A DNA stretch of 64,000 nt from Lentinula raphanica. Its lineage: Eukaryota; Basidiomycota; Agaricomycetes; Agaricales; Omphalotaceae. A model generated the notes under the pieces. The model saw only the letters and a program-made list of their open reading frames with translations. It made no database searches and was not told the DNA's origin. The DNA lies in the NCBI GenBank assembly GCA_027919835.1, contig JANVFP010000004.1, positions 806,001 to 870,000 on the forward strand. The letters run 5' to 3'. The position numbers and the translations under genes are program-made. Shown piece by piece: positions 12,229 to 24,398 of the stretch (positions are counted from its first letter, which is position 1; the number at the start of each line of letters is the position of its first letter).

Positions 12229-14760
12229 CTATGTATTGTGACTGGTGAGCGACCAGTTGTCCAAGTCCACAGAAGGAGGAGTGACAGAGGGAGTACCATC
12301 TTGCCACTGAGGCGAGAATAGGACCTGCAGATTGTATGTTCCTGCATCCATCTCGATAATCAGGACTGTGCCACCAGTGTTCGGTTGGTCGGCTTCGGGA
12401 GGCGTAGGGTCAGAGTCGAAACGGACTGGGTCGGATGTGGTGAATTTGGCACCGGACGAGGGGCTGAGAATCGAAACTTCCATTTCGTCTCCATCAATGG
12501 TGAGCGTGGCCTTTGTACCGTCTGAGCTGACGCTGACAGTGGCGTTTGTTTGGACACGCCACTGGAAGGAGCTGGTAGTCGTGATTTCGTCCTGGACAAG
12601 CATCTGGGTCCTGTTGTTGATGAAGCGCACTCCACGCTTTAGGGAAGAACTGGTAGGGGATGATCATGCTTAGCAACGCAAAGTACTGGAGAACCAGGTA
12701 CTCACGTATCGCTGAAATATGCACTGGTGATGTCAGCAGACCAATACGCCGTGGAATCATTCGGGACTTGATAGACAGTGCTTGAACCTTGAGTGTCATT
12801 CGTGGAACCATAGCCAAGAAGTGTCGGCCTTGCAAGAACATTTTGGTTTGACTTATTGACCAAGATGGTGTTTTGTCCCTCGGTCATCTTTCTGTAGTAC
12901 CACCAACGCTCACTCTCCTGCGTGTCGTTACTGAAATAGTACGGAGCATTGTAATCACCGTCACCCCACTCTCCAACCCAGCGATGACCCATAGCGTCGA
13001 TGACAAAGTCACCACAGTCGAGGTCATTATGCGTCTGTCTGCCCTGGTTCATACCAGCCTTCATACCGATATAGGTTCCGTTGATGTTGGTCCAGGTGCT
13101 ACGCATAGAGACCCATTGATCGATCTCATTGTCGAAGCTTCGGTCCAAAGGCAAGCCATCCCAGAACGCGCCCTGAACGGAGGCATCGTACCAGAACATG
13201 CTCCAGGGATCGGCAGCATCGGCTTGATCACGTTGGTAAAGGGCGAGAGTAGGCTCGTTGAATTCGGAGGCAAAGAAGAAAAGACTGTTGGCGGTGGATG
13301 AGAATTTGTTGGGTCCAGTGTCTCCAACAGCAAACAACTGGGTGAGACCTTGGCCGTACATGTGGGAGTAGCCAGTGAGTTTGTATGCATCGTTGAGCAA
13401 CCCATAGTCGGAGCCAGTAGCAGTCAGGAGAGCGGATGTCATTTCAGCATATCCTGTGGTGCCAAAGTACCAGTAGTCCTGTGTTTCACTCCATGTGCCA
13501 TCATCCGTGGGTCCTCCAGCACAATTTTCAAGTGCGTTTGGAACGGTGAGAGCGAGGAGCTGCGATGCGGTTCCAGTGTCATCGTCGCCTAGAATAGCGA
13601 GAGAACCTAGAGTAAGTCCGCCGTTGCAGACACAATTCCAGTTTCCTGTGGTGTTGGTCTTCCACCAACCGATGAATGAGCTGGCGTTGTTGTAAGCCTG
13701 TAAACCGAAAGAGAGACCGTATTCGATCAAAGTGAAACGCATAGCGGCCTTTTGGTCATCGGTCCAGACGTCATACAACCAATCGTATGCGATACCATAA
13801 CCAGCAGAGAATTCGGCGGTGTCGAGGAAGTGGTTAGAGTCCCAGCGGTCATAGTCGGGACCAAAGGAAGTCGTATAGTTACCGGCGACATTCTGTGAAA
13901 ATCAATCAATTTTGATGACCTGTTGTCTTCTTTGCTGTGAAAACTCACTTGAATCTCAACCCAGAGACGATCAGCCCACTTAGTATCGTTGGTCATGCGA
14001 TAAGCATACGAGAAGGCCTTGGCTCTTTGTTTGAATCGACGAGCGATATCCAGAATACCATTGCCACCATCAAAAAAGTAGGCGACAGGATCATCATTAT
14101 ACCAATCAGTAGCATTGCCGAAGATTGTTTCATTCCAGTAAGAGAGATAAGGGTCGGCGGCTATGTGGTCGGCTAATACATTCCACTTGTATTGAGGAGC
14201 AATGAGTCTCGGTCTGTCCGAACGAACAGATGTGGCAGCGGGAGTAGCAGCAGAGAAAGTATCGCTGGGCCATGTGAGCGAGGCTTTAGCGGAAGAGGCA
14301 AAGGTGGGAGTAGTGAAAACTGCGGTGTCGGTCTAAAAACAGGTGAGACCCAAAAATCTGATGACAAGTAATGAAAAAAGTGACTGACGACTTGGGGGTA
14401 GAGAGGCATCATGTAGAGACTGTTCGTGGCCATGGCAAATTTTCCAGTTGCGAGCTCTTGTAAAGCAGAATTCACAGAGGCAGACGAGACAGAAGCTGCT
14501 GCAGCGGACTGAGCAGCAGGACTGTCGTCTTTGCTCTTCTTCGTTCCAAGGACCGCACCAACTACCACACCGACGATAACCAGGATGGCAACCGGAACAC
14601 CGATCTTGATCCATTTGCTAACGCCCTTGCTTTTCGGCTTCTCGCCATTGGGAGGTGTGATATATCCTGATGATTGGTTGTAGTAGGGGTCGCCCGCGCC
14701 ATATGGTGTATTTAGATTTTGTGAACTGTAGTTCTGATTGTTAGCGTTATGGTAGGCCAT
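12229..14760 (-). CDS. Heparinase II/III-like (polysaccharide lyase superfamily) type II membrane protein
   Basis: Exons 14760-14389, 14332-13949, 13892-12706 and 12649-12229 give 787 aa with consistent phases. Seen: polar N-terminus rich in Asn/Tyr, one membrane segment at about residues 52-72 (IGVPVAILVIVGVVVGAVLG), a Ser/Ala-rich stalk, then an alpha/alpha-toroid-like region with TAEFSAGYGIAYDWLYD, and a beta-rich C-terminal half containing RQTHNDLDCGDFVIDAMGHR, the layout of heparinase II/III-like proteins. Many N-x-S/T sites fit an exported ectodomain. I infer a membrane-anchored, outward-facing enzyme on an uronate-containing or cell-wall polysaccharide. The substrate cannot be told from sequence. 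Confidence 0.85.
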
Positions 14761-16053
14761 TCCGCAGCAAGCCTATAAGGTAGAAAGGTAGACAGGTTTA
14801 AAGAAAGGCGCAGACAGTCGTCTAAAGAGATAAACAAGTGAAAAGCGGTGAGAGAACACCGAAGGAGGTGCAGCAACAGTGAGGGAGTAGAGAAGAGAAG
14901 ACGACAGCTTGACGTTCTGACAACCGCAAATAAACAAAGCTCAAAATAGCCAAAAATACCCACGGACTCCATACACTCCCAAACTTCACACTCTTTCACA
15001 CTACGCACAGGCTGCAGTAGTCGATTGTAAAAACTATGGTACCACTTTACATTGCTCTGCTGCTGCTTCAGATAGTAAAGCTCGTCGAACACCACAGAAG
15101 CTCTGCACCTTCCCAGCTCTATGTTTAGCCTCATATGCTGAGCTATGATTAGAAATCGACAAAAACGCAAGACCAGCCAGGTCAATGGGGATGACCGAAA
15201 ATAGCTCTGGGCTTCATTAGGGCTACCATCGCCACGTTGCTATCATCTGTGGACCTTCCAGTCCGTCTGACATTGAGCGTGGCCTGTTATGACCGAGGGC
15301 CTTGCAGGCCGCTTGGCCATGGGTTCATTATATTGCCCGTGTTAGCCCGTGTTTATAACTGTTGCCGTGTGATTCATGACGATTGAGAGGCGTGGTTTTC
15401 ACCGTGATCTATGGTCGCAAACTCGCTGGTGAACTGGATTCCACTCTGGTACACGGAGCATCCAGGCGCCGTGATATCTCGAGAGTCACTCGAACCAGCG
15501 AGATGCTAAGGAAATGGATAGGTTAGTCAAAAATGAATGGGGTCCGATGAGTATAATCTTCGCTCACGAGGACGATGCGGGTAGACAGGATACTGTGAAA
15601 CACTGCTTGTAACCTGGCGTTCAACGTTCAGTGTTCATCATTGAGCTTTGACAGGATAATACTCGGGTTGGATTACACTTACTCAGCACCTCCCGTTCGT
15701 ACTTGCGGTACCTAAATTAATTTTATCAATACGTTGAGTGAATGTAAAACGGAAAAACGAGTACCCCTTGCTGCAAGACCAGTCCGATGTTCACGAATCC
15801 AAGGACTAGCACGGGTGAATGAGCGTTGAGGTCGCTATGCTTTTATGATTGGCCTAAACGTACCAAGCATGAATGAGTAATATACTACGCCTATGAACCA
15901 AAATGACACGAGTAAGTAAAGAAAAACGTGAATGCTCAAGTAATTGGGTGCACTAACCATCTCTCCACAAAGTGTTGATTATAGGTGCACGTATGTGTGC
16001 TGGTATAGTCTTTCTCCAAGTTATTATGCGTATCAAGGAGAGCGTCAATGTTA
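14761..16053. other. Intergenic, nothing recognised
   Basis: Promoter side of the heparinase-like gene and 3' side of the membrane protein gene at 16054. A 157-codon minus-strand ORF (14712-15185) overlaps the 5' end of the heparinase-like gene and shows no conserved features. Confidence 0.4.
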
Positions 16054-17188
16054 CTAGGGAATGGAATCGTCAGAGTCCTCGTCATACCCAATGCCTTTTC
16101 GTTTCATACCAAATTCATAAAGCATCGCTACAACATAAGGTATGATGAATCCATGCGAGATATTGCTGATAGTCAAGCTGCATATATTCTGGAATTGCTC
16201 GCTGACGAGAGGTACGACTGCATCCAGTACATTAGAAATGAAGGAAAGACTCGAAAATCGCTCACCGTGGTTGGATACTATACTCATAGCCACTATGGTC
16301 GCTGTAGATATGATACCAGCCTAGAACGACGATTCTCAGCATCCCTTCCAACTGATAGCAGATATTCAATGCCCACCAATGAGAACGATATCAGCGTGAC
16401 GAGAACCTTACGACTCCTACCCCATATTGCCCATGTTCTTACTGCCAGGATCACTATTGCTCGAGGTCAGACATATGGAAAAAACCGAAAGCAAAGCTAG
16501 GCAAAGATCCACGCACGTTCCGAAGCAATTATAGCGATCAAACGGCAGACTATGAAAATTAGGACGGTTTGCTTTCCAGTGATAGTAATACAGTACGTCG
16601 GGTGTGGGCTTACCAGTCGCAGCACTATCTATGCTAGGGACCGCGGCATTCTTGAACAAGCACAAATCAGTTTGGGTATTCGTTACTGCGACTGTGATCG
16701 CACGAACTGGTAGGAGAGTGATAATCGCGCTTGCCATTGCAGCATATCGAGCGATTATGAAGGTAACGGAGCTCAGAGTGATTCGTCTAGGTCTCCACAC
16801 GTATTTTGCCTAAAACAATTTTTTTCATGTTGATACTAACTGTGATACAGAAGGTAGGACGTACCTCTCTCCATACAGTCAAAGAATAATCATACAACTG
16901 CGAACAAATCACCAATTATTACCAAAAATCTCCCAGGGAAGTATGGTACTCAGTGCTCACGAATAATGCTACACTGGCATCTAGAGAGAACTTGGTGAGA
17001 CAAGGATATATGCGAATACTTCATCCAAAGACGAACAAGTAATACTCTGTATAGTTGTTCAACGTCAGAAACAACCGGTTATCGACAGGAAAAGTCCAGG
17101 AAGTACGCACTTGTCCTATCCGACCATTAGTGATACATTGAGAAAGCGCACTTATTTGTGCGTCAGTCAGATCAGCAACGTCGTCCAT
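16054..17188 (-). CDS. DUF6533-like multi-pass membrane protein
   Basis: Start ATG at 17188 (MDDVADLTDAQIS). Best reading: exons 17188-17107, 16980-16961 (20 nt), 16897-16865 and 16809-16614, a short exon near 16545-16513 (33 nt), then exons ending at 16054. The N-terminal block HASVALFLYDYSLTVWREAK followed by YVWRPRRITLSSVTFIIARY matches the layout of the basidiomycete DUF6533 family (Y-D-x-L-L-T ... W ... L-F-x-x-x-R-Y). Further hydrophobic helices follow, including AIVILAVRTWAIWGRS-type and a C-terminal GFIIPYVVAMLYEF. Function of the family is unknown. The first four exons are well supported; exon borders after 16614 are less certain. Confidence 0.7.
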
Positions 17189-17551
17189 TGGGCGAAAGCA
17201 TGGAGGAGGGAAGGAGATAGTTTTTTAAGAGTGTTACCGAACATGGAGTTTTTTAACTTTCCTCTTGGGCGGAATTAGATTGAGAATGCGGCGCGCATAC
17301 GCATGGGTCAGTGATAGGATCAGCCCAAAGCAAATGAACGTTTCAACACTTTGAGCGCTTCGGGTCTTTTTACGAAACAACTCATTACTCAACCAAAACT
17401 CGTCCCACATCTTCAGCTAAATTTTGCCACGTCTCATTCATACAAGCCAGAACAACATCATCTACTTTTACACAGACATTTGTGATCTACATACATCATG
17501 CAGGCAGCTGTAATTGTTGGTAGATTTACAGATTGGATACACTCTAATCAA

Positions 17552-19061
17552 TCACAGATTAGATTTCTTGGTGAACGCGATACCCTGCCAGACACAGATT
17601 GGACGATTAGCTTCTCGAAACAGATGAAAGTCAATAAAACCCAACGTACGGTCTGGATGTTCTTGGTAAGATCAGGAACAGCAGCGTCTACTAATTTCTT
17701 CTCTGCATCAGTGATCTTCCCGAGGGAATTTATTTTGACAACACCATCAGGCTTGGATACAAGTATCAGTAGTCATCGTGCGTTGATACATCTGACAAAC
17801 ATACCCCAAGCTCAACTGGAGCAGAGAAATATTCAAGGTCGGCGCCGATCTCTTTCTTCAGAGCCTCACCACCAGCGGGATCAGCGGTGAGATGGACAAA
17901 GCTAGGTGCAACGATGCCCTTCTGACCGTTCAGGGCATTGACAACCTTGATGGCGAACTCTGCACCAGCATATGCCATGGACAGAGTAGCAGATCCTGCA
18001 CCATCTTTAGCTTTGACCACCTCATCACCGCCGAACTGAATTCGGTTGACGAGAGCGTCGAGTTTCTCCCCAGAAAATCCGCTTGGAAGAGGATGGGAAG
18101 ATTGGGAGAGGAGGGGAACGATCTATGTCAGGGTATGAGAGATGGGACAAATGCCTCACAGATTCGGGATAATTGTTACTCACGGTGACACCGCTGTGTC
18201 CACCTACGACGGGCACAACAACATCAGGAGCTTTCGACAGATCGCCAACAATCTCAGCGACAAATGTAGATGCTCGAACGACATCAAGTGTAGTGACACC
18301 GAAGATTCTGCAACAGGGATCAGTATAAAAATTGCTACGTCGATAGCAAAAGTACCTCTTGGGGTCAAACACGTTGTGCTTCTTGAATACTTCCGCGACT
18401 ATGGGAACGGTGGAGTTTACAGGATTGGAGATGACAAGGACGAATGCTTTTGGAGCAGTGGTAGCAATGCCAGTAGCGAGACCTTCAACGATTCCTGCGT
18501 TAATCTGAGAGCAATGTATCAAAGATCAATACTGTCAGAATCGAAGAGCGTTATTTACCTTGAAAAGGTCATCTCTGCGACCCCCCAGTAAGTCAGTGTG
18601 ATTCGATTGTTGATACGAAGAAAACCTTACCTCGTCATCTAAAATAACATGACTGTTCAGCAGATGTTGTATACCATATGATTCAATGAAACTTACTCCG
18701 GGTTTACGTGGCACCCCAGCAGGAATAATCACAACTTGAGCTCCGGTTAATGCCTTGGTCAAGCCTTCATCGGGTGGAAGAAAGCCGGTGACTTTAGCAG
18801 GCGTCGCGATGTGAGAAAGATCAGCCGCAACTCCTGGGGTGTTGACAATATCATAGAGGCTGAGCTTTTGAAGAAGGATGAGTTTATACAAAGATCGCAG
18901 AGATCAACGAACGATGTACCTCTGTGATGAGAGGATTGCACTTCAGTAGAAGCGATAATGGTTGACCAATACCGCCTTGGATTTTGCTTGTGTTAGCTAC
19001 GACAGAGGTACGAGAGTAAGAGCAAATTACCTGCGGCACCAAGTACGACAGCCTTAACCAT
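17552..19061 (-). CDS. mdh: Malate dehydrogenase, cytosolic type
   Basis: Interconverts malate and oxaloacetate with NAD. Exons 19061-19031, 18975-18920, 18864-18697, 18638-18631 (8 nt), 18574-18559 (16 nt), 18504-18356, 18307-18184, 18122-17805, 17751-17650 and 17584-17552 sum to 1005 nt, 334 aa. Seen: Rossmann start [18 protein letters not shown] with no transit peptide, PAGVPRKPG followed by MTRDDLFK (encoded only by the two microexons), ISNPVNS, the active-site block [16 protein letters not shown], and the catalytic His in GGHSGVT. C-terminus SNL is not a standard PTS1, so cytosolic is inferred. No breaks. Confidence 0.95.
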
Positions 19062-19596
19062 TTTGTTACTTTCAGATGAGAGAGATGGTGGAAGATTTAT
19101 GAAGAAGAGAGGTTCGTTTTACTCGGTCGGCGTCCAATCCTAACTTCGTGATTGATGTCGGCGCCACGTGATTGATCGGCCGAAAATTATGCATCTTCCG
19201 CCACCACCAAAACTCTCCTTCCGACCATTCAGAACGGGATAATTCGTGAAACAATCCGTTCTTCTACGAGAGGCTCATAACAAAAGACGGACGAATAAAC
19301 ATCCGACTTGGACTCTATGTCTTCAAAAATCATGATCAGATTATTCGACGGCTCTCCGCGCACGGGGCCGGAGAGCAAGCAGCCTTGGCGAGGAGAACGA
19401 GGACAAGCACAGGCAGTGAGGCATTTACGAAGCTCGGTGGGTGACTTATCAAAAACTCTCATGGATGACTTGTCTTTACTGATACATCTATAGTACAGAT
19501 CCTCGAAAATCACAGAAAAACCTTCACGTTTTCAGCCCAAGTTGTCCACCAGAAGTTTACCACAATATACGCCCTCGAGACACGAATCAAAGTTGA

Positions 19597-21014
19597 CTAC
19601 CATGCATGATGTCCACCGCTGACGAGGATACTGGAGAATCATGACAACGATGATGCTCAACGAGCAGAGGCATGACGAAAATGGAATGAACTTACTCAGA
19701 CCCAGTGCAATACGTCGACGCGTCGCTAGCGAGCCAAACCACCACACCTCTCATCTCATCCGCTCGACCTAACCTACCCAATGGATTGAGCGAGCTCCAT
19801 TTCGAGAAGAGATGCGGTTGACTGTCCAGGTATTGGGCGGTCATCCTGTGATCAAAATCTCAGAGGATGAAGAGCATGCAATGCTGTATTCGCAACATCA
19901 CGTACTTGGTATAAATATGTCCTGGTGAAAGTGAGTTGACTCTGATACCTTCGCCTCCCAACTCACAAGCCATGCTTCGCGTCATTTGTAGGACAGCGGA
20001 TTTGCTGGTGTTGTACGCGATCCACGCGTGGCCCTGGAAGTCATTGTCGAGTCTTGTCGGTCCATTTGTGTCCAATAAGTGGTAAGTGGGCTTACATGAT
20101 TCGTGATACTTCCACTCATCGAGGCAATCAAGATGATGCTCCCCTTATTTCCGAACCTACGCATCTGTTGTCCAGCTGCTTGGGCGGTAAAGAGGACTCC
20201 GTTGACGTTGATGCCCATGACCTTGGTGGAGGAAACGATTCAGGGCGAACGCAAGGACACATATAACCAGAATGTTCGTCATACCTCTTTGAACTCCTCC
20301 GCTGGGTATTCCAACACATCCTTCTCAGGCTTCAACACTCCTGCTGCAGCGATACACACATCCATCCTCCCTTCCCTATCACCAATCTCATTCACCGCTT
20401 TCCAAACTGCGTTCTGGTCGGTCACATTGACCTTGACGTATTCCAGACGCGAAGCTGGACCCCGTGCAGACGTGTCTTGTTCGAGAGGCTTCAAGCGTCC
20501 GACGTAATCCCTAACCGCTTGCCACTCTTCGGTTGGCTTGTCGTGGATATCGAGGCAATATATCGCCCGTGCACCTGCAAGGACACTAGTCAATGCTTCT
20601 GGTCACCAGCGGTGTAGATAGCGTAAAATTGGGATGGATTGAACCTGAACAGAATGCATATCGTGCGTGAGATTACCCACCAGCTTCACACAATGCCATA
20701 GCCATCTCTAATCCTAGACCTCTGCCACCACCAGATACGATCCCTACCCGGTCCGGAAGGGCAAATTCCGAGAAGATCTTGCGAGGGGTCGAGTTATCAG
20801 AGGAATCCTTAGTCGTCTGAAGCGCTGCTTCTACTCCGATGGGTGCGAGTCGTGAGACTGACTGAGGCTCCCTCTCTGAACGAGAAACGGAGGAGGACGC
20901 GAACAGTCTTGGACGAATCGATTGCGCCGAACTGGATGCCAATGGAAGAACGATTCTGCCACGCAAGAAATGCGAGGGAGCTCGTGCGGTTCGGAGGGCT
21001 TTCACGACGTTCAT
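19597..21014 (-). CDS. Short-chain dehydrogenase/reductase with N-terminal presequence
   Basis: NAD(P)-dependent oxidoreductase. Exons 21014-20681, 20574-20285, 20221-20096, 20033-19906, 19845-19696 and 19630-19597 total 1062 nt, 353 aa, phases consistent. Residues 1-60 are rich in Arg/Ser/Ala and poor in acids, as in mitochondrial presequences. Seen: cofactor loop GIVSGGGRGLGLEMA (TGxxxGxG type with Ser first), NVNGV, the catalytic Ser in SIILIASMSGS, and YNTSK with the active-site Tyr and Lys. End GSDILVSGGHHAW is the classical SDR tail. Polyol or sugar dehydrogenases of the arabinitol/sorbose reductase group are plausible relatives; substrate not determinable. Same strand as, and upstream of, the mdh gene. 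Confidence 0.9.
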
Positions 21015-22270
21015 TGCAAAAGAAAGATGGTGTAGATATGTTGGTGTTTAGGGATGGGACAATTGTCAAGGGCGGGAACGATCACTGGGTACTTATAGAT
21101 ATGGGCTCAGCTGATCACTGGACGTGGACAGCAATGTCCCCGCGAGTTTGTATCACGCGCCCTACTCATTCTCAATTTCTCTAGACTCTTCGCTTGTCAA
21201 TTTCTGTGCAGAATTCCTTCTCAACGTCAATCATACAGGCAAAGACTGTCCGTCATGGTACTGGCCTAGTACTGAGTATGTACTCGTCGGTTTGGGCAAT
21301 CGTCAGGAATCAAGCAGTGTATCTTCGCCATTCGGTTTCGGTACCATTATTGACTCACGCTGGGACTGTAGGTGACATGCCATAGTGGAAGATATCCTCT
21401 GTGGAGCCATCCATTATCATCCACTCAGTTGCGCACATGTGGTGCACCGATGCTAGGTATACTACATAGAAGAATGACTGGTTGACAGTGTAAAAGGTAT
21501 CGAAGCTCCATGAGTCTGGGGGCCGAGAGAGGAGTAAATGGAATGATGAGAGAGTATAGCTGAAGGGGTCGAAGGGTTTCATTCAGTTTGAGGCTGTTTG
21601 AGGAGAACCATTCAAAGCCATTCAATCTATGCGCCGAAGACACTGGAGTTCCTGTCTCCGGAATTTTGAGCAATTCAAGGTCATTGAGTGTGATAAGGTG
21701 TGATACCAATAGAGTCTTGAGCTTGAAGTGCCACCCTCAGCCTGGGAGACTGCTCGAAAAAGTCTAGAGGAACTTGGACGTGGAAAACATGGAAAATACC
21801 GACGATGAGGCAATGCTCTGGCTGTTCTTGACCACGGTCCACGAGGGACCACGACCGCCTTGTACGAAAGTAAACTCGCAGACTTTGTGCAACGTTGAGA
21901 CGTCTGTTATACGCTCATCAAGCATAGATGATAGAGATATCCGGGTCATCGACTTACTTGAAGTTGGTAGGAAATACTACGTGCACCTACATGCACCCTC
22001 AGAAAACCACAACTGATCAATCAAACAAGCTACTAGGGTAGCGACGCCGGATCCAGGAATTTGGTAGCGATAAGAGGAGGTCTGAAGGCTCTTGATTCTT
22101 GAAGGACGGATGCGTGAGTTTGGCTGGGATTACAATCTGCACGGGTGAATCGTTGCGGAATTGGACTTCATGCACTGCAACGGCGTTTGCCGGCGTACGA
22201 AAGGATACCTTCCCACGCAAAGTTTCCAGCATGAAAACGCTCATGCTAGTTCGTTGAACTTTGAAGTCCC
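21015..22270. other. Intergenic, no gene recognised
   Basis: Contains only short ORFs without family features. The right end (about 22195-22270) is the promoter of the secreted-family gene at 22392; part of it is repeated imperfectly at about 24020-24125. Confidence 0.4.
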
Positions 22271-22274
22271 CCCA

Positions 22275-22293
22275 TCTTTTGCTGGTCAAAAGA
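22275..22293 (+). promoter_or_regulatory. Dyad upstream of secreted-family copy 2
   Basis: TCTTTTG-CTGGT-CAAAAGA followed by ACCG. Ends 98 nt before the ATG at 22392. Same block as 3652-3674 and 44261-44279. Confidence 0.6.
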
Positions 22294-22391
22294 ACCGCTT
22301 GCTTTGTGACCTCGCTTCACTCGACACGCTCTCGATTCTCATCGTTCAACTTTCAACCTCGAGAACTTCTTTTACGCTGTCACTTTGCAAG

Positions 22392-23558
22392 ATGCATCTA
22401 CGGAGCAGTGCTCTCTGGACCTCATTCGCTCTGTGTTTCATCGTCCGACGCGTCGGTGGCATACCTGTAGCTGCTGATCAGCCGCATCGTGAAGGCTTTC
22501 ACTCACCCGAGCAGGATCCGCATCGTGAAGGCTCTCACTCGCCCGAGCAGGATCTGCATCATGAAGGCTCTCACTCGCCCGAGCAGCATACCGCTTGGAT
22601 GGACAACTTGAAAACTTTTAGAGCGGTGATTTCCCTCCAAAAAACTGTGATGTACCGATTGACCAATTGATATTCAAGCTCTCTGACGGCGTGGATTATG
22701 AAATGACAATTCAAAATGGGAGTGAAGTAATAAGGCTTGGTACTCGACGTGGTTTCATCAGTTTGGGCAAGATGAGTTTGGATCGTTGGGGAGAGCAGCC
22801 CACTGATGCCCGAAACATCGAAATCTGGCCGAACAACATTCGCGCACCCAACGACGGGACAATCAGAGTTTTCGAGTACTTGGACAATTTCAAGTTTGTA
22901 GCGAGCTTGGCCAGGCGCGACGGGCCAAGTCCCCACTGTCCAGAACACAACCCATGCGTTGGTCAACTTCTTGCTGGCACTGAGACTAGTATTGATTTCG
23001 GGTACATAGTCAAGTCACCAGCTACAGGGAAACAAGTTACGATCAAGTTGGTGAGTACAATGTATCATTCATCAATATGCTAATCACTTACTACTGTCGA
23101 CAATGCTCGACATATTCAGAATTCCCAGATCTTGGTTATTGGTTTTGAACGCATACCGCGAGTTCTCCAACTTGTACTTGAAGACCTCTGGAATGTAGCT
23201 CTGAGCTGCTGGAAGGGCGAGCCATTGACGAAGAAACCATTGACGAAGAACTCATTTGTTGTGAACGAGACCGACGCTACTGACAATTTTGACTGGAAGC
23301 AAAGGATCAAGATCCTAATCGCAGGGTCTTTCTACTGTCCCCCCGATGATCCTTGCTCTGGTGAATTTGATAGTGGAGATCGTGCTTGGACTGTCACCTC
23401 ACCAATCAAGGGAGAGATAAGGATTGGACAGAGTGGAACTAACCTAGTATGTAATACATGATATGATGATTTCTCTCATGCTGACTGACTTTCATTGGGA
23501 TCTGTCGCTGATGTAGCTTGCAGTACTGGCAGTACAGCCCCCACCGCATCCTTCATGA
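22392..23558 (+). CDS. Secreted two-module CPxxxPC family, copy 2
   Basis: Model: exons 22392-22625, 22679-23050, 23120-23446 and 23517-23558, about 324 aa, all phase 0. Signal peptide MHLRSSALWTSFALCFIVRR then a probable cleavage near VGG-IPV. After it comes a 36-nt repeat (3 copies). Module 1 ends with the loop CPEHNPC and KSPATGKQV, then a phase-0 intron. Module 2 ends with CPPDDPCSGEF and WTVTSPIKG, then another phase-0 intron and a short tail. The sibling at 44377 has the same module-per-exon layout. The 53-nt intron 22626-22678 is inferred because the frame changes there; a 1-nt frameshift is the alternative. No family recognised; secreted, perhaps cell surface. Four conserved cysteines could form two short loops. 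Confidence 0.7.
22485..22589 (+). repeat. 36-nt tandem repeat, 3 copies, in coding sequence
   Basis: Units at 22485, 22521 and 22557 encode HREGxHSPEQDx (12 residues), with the third copy diverged at its end. Located just after the predicted signal-peptide cleavage site; absent from the siblings. Confidence 0.85.
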
Positions 23559-24205
23559 CTTGTCATCCCTCGTTGGTGGAAATTAGCATTCTACATGGTA
23601 GCTTCGTTGGAAGGAGTCGAACACCACATCTTCAGTATCGCTCTTCACTGGATTTGTATGAGTTACTACTTACCTGCATCCATGTACTTATGAGTGAGCG
23701 GGGGACCAAAGTTCAGTGGCCAAAGAAACGAATGAGTAAACACGGACTGTCACCTTTTCCACATACCTCCCATCTCCTTCCTTGCTCAAAGAGTCACAAA
23801 CGAGTCGCTTGAGAGTTTCAGAAACTGATGTGGATTCTGGTACGCGATACTGAAGACGCGCAGCCGGATTGTGATTGAGATGGAGATACTGTAAGGTGCC
23901 AGGCTGTGCAAGGTAGTGATACGAGGGCCGATGCATCTCGATGCATGTGCTTCATGAGTTTCGTAGTGGTGCTAAGCGCGACTCGCGAGATGGATTGTGA
24001 TTGAAAAATTTCAGGTGCACTATTCCCACGCAAAGTCCAACTTAAGGAGGTCTCATTCCCACGGAAAGTTGACAACATAAAAATGCTCTGCTAACATCGT
24101 TGAAGCCCCCATCTTTTGCTAGTCTGATCAAATTCAGTGGGGTCATACCGTAGCTCGATTTTTTCATCACGTGCACTGCACACGTAGTTTTTCAGAACGC
24201 GTATT
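23559..24205. other. Intergenic with a relic promoter copy
   Basis: The first part is the 3' flank of the 22392 gene; its homologous 3' flank is also recognisable after the 44377 gene (shared LDLYxLxLT-like reading, probably UTR). At about 24020-24125 a degenerate copy of the 22.2-kb promoter occurs (CCCACGGAAAGTT, GTTGAAG, CCCCCATCTTTTGCTAGTC), with the right half of the dyad destroyed. The split-repeat retroelement begins at 24206. Confidence 0.5.
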
Positions 24206-24360
24206 TTCCGAGAGAAGTTTGCGAAGCAGGCTTCTCATAGGATAAGATAGTAAGGCGATAAGAGGCCGGCATGGGCGCCGGCAGAGTTTCTTGCTGCCGA
24301 GAGTTTGGCGCCCATCCTTTCTTATTTCCTGCCTCTCATCGTCGCGCTCTTCTTCGTCGG
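24206..24360 (+). repeat. Split direct repeat A1
   Basis: 155-bp copy of A2 (43658-43812), starting TTCCGAGAGAAG and ending CTTCTTCGTCGG. Contains a GC-rich dyad around GCCGGCATGGGCGCCGGC. Confidence 0.85.
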
Positions 24361-24398
24361 ATTTCGCGTTTATTGACTCCTGCACACTTGCAACTCAG

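Noticed and set aside
17498..17890. 130-codon plus-strand ORF
   Set aside because: Antisense to the last exons of mdh, which are well supported.
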